From: Bacteroidota bacterium
GTDB taxonomy: Bacteria; Bacteroidota; Bacteroidia; B-17B0; Aurantibacillaceae
DNA: 64,000 nt
Assembly: GCA_030684395.1 (NCBI GenBank)
Contig: JAUXTT010000019.1
Span: 1 to 64,000, forward strand
Direction: 5' to 3'
Positions 63,680-64,000 of this stretch are shown here, in pieces. Each line of letters starts with the position of its first letter. Within the stretch, counting starts at the first letter, position 1. The position numbers and the translations under genes were made by a program. Below the pieces are notes generated by a model, which did no database searches, was not told the DNA's origin, and saw only the letters and a list, made by a program, of their open reading frames with translations.

Positions 63680-64000
63680 ATGCAAATAGAAAAAATCATT
63701 CTGTATAGTAAAATTGGGCAGAAGAGAATAGTTGACTTTAAATTGGGGAAAGTCAATATTATTTCTGGAGAATCGAAATCGGGCAAGACAGCATTAATTG
63801 GAATTATAGATTATTGTCTTGCTAGTAACAGTTGCGATATATCTGAAGGTAAAATAAAGGATACAGTGTTTTTTTTCGCAATTGTTTTGAAATTTAATGA
63901 TGGAGAAAGGGTTTTTATTGCTAGGCAAAATCCGAATGTCAAGCAGGTTGCTTCAATTTCAACGGTTTGTTTAATTCGTAATATTGGAGTTGATACCCCA
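63680..64000 (+). CDS. ABC-3C system ABC ATPase (DUF3732-like), cut by the window edge
   Basis: The first 107 codons of an SMC/RecF-like ABC ATPase. The start MQIEKIILYSKIGQKRIVDF leads to Walker A GESKSGKT (30-37), then ALIGIIDYCLASNSCDISEG, a pattern shared with the DUF3732 ATPases of three-component systems. The ATG follows the upstream stop by one base. The signature and Walker B motifs lie beyond the window, so the call rests on the first domain and the neighbours. Confidence 0.8.
   Translation, partial: MQIEKIILYSKIGQKRIVDFKLGKVNIISGESKSGKTALIGIIDYCLASNSCDISEGKIKDTVFFFAIVLKFNDGERVFIARQNPNVKQVASISTVCLIRNIGVDTP

Noticed and set aside
1-64000. CRISPR arrays, tRNA and rRNA genes
   Set aside because: No regularly spaced direct repeats with unique spacers and no tRNA T-loop pattern or rRNA core sequence was recognised on reading; a tRNAscan or Infernal run would settle it.

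Overview
The window is from a member of the Bacteroidota, most likely a gliding or surface-adhering environmental relative of the Flavobacteriia, Sphingobacteriia or Chitinophagia. The evidence is the low G+C, many type IX secretion (T9SS) substrates with type A sorting domains or CHU_C (type B) domains, a gldB gene, SprB-like repeats, and promoters of the Bacteroidota type (TAnnTTTG at -7). No rRNA or tRNA gene was recognised.

Layout. 0.2-8.0 kb: two secreted CHU_C proteins facing away from each other, with a decayed paralogue between them. 8.1-11.3 kb: an ABC exporter pair plus a small barrel protein. 11.4-15.2 kb: housekeeping genes (DUF1573 lipoprotein, yajC, an ATP-cone/nuclease fusion, a biotin carrier protein, an exported superoxide dismutase, a TerB-like protein). 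15.2-20.9 kb: a tight four-gene operon of lipoprotein, barrel, T9SS substrate and a PIG-V-like GT-C membrane enzyme. 21-28 kb: msrB, an M48 protease, clpS, miaA, a pRiA4b-like protein, another T9SS substrate, a TPR protein and nadE. 28-32.4 kb: a barrel porin, gldB, a serine hydrolase and a TPR protein. 32.8-46 kb: two giant adhesin-like proteins (2772 and 1464 aa) around a small secreted protein. 46-55.5 kb: a UvrD/PcrA helicase, a TPR-SpoIIE phosphatase, a MITE-like element and a 1408-aa T9SS protein. 55.8-59.5 kb: a secreted protein and polA.

From 59.5 kb to the right edge the content becomes accessory: an AAA/DUF4143 ATPase, a ParDE-type toxin-antitoxin pair with a visible operator, a 500-bp stretch of apparent debris, and a three-gene operon that fits the ABC-three-component (ABC-3C) conflict systems (nuclease-like protein, middle component, ABC ATPase cut off by the window edge). 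This is the best candidate for an exciting system here.

A second theme is short palindromic repeats. One family, TCCCGATA...TATCGGGA, lies in frame inside the GT-C gene, supplies the last codons and stop of nadE, and sits just upstream of polA. Other families act as terminators or form a 141-bp MITE-like hairpin. Many intergenic gaps also carry AT-rich CATTATCAAAT-type repeats.
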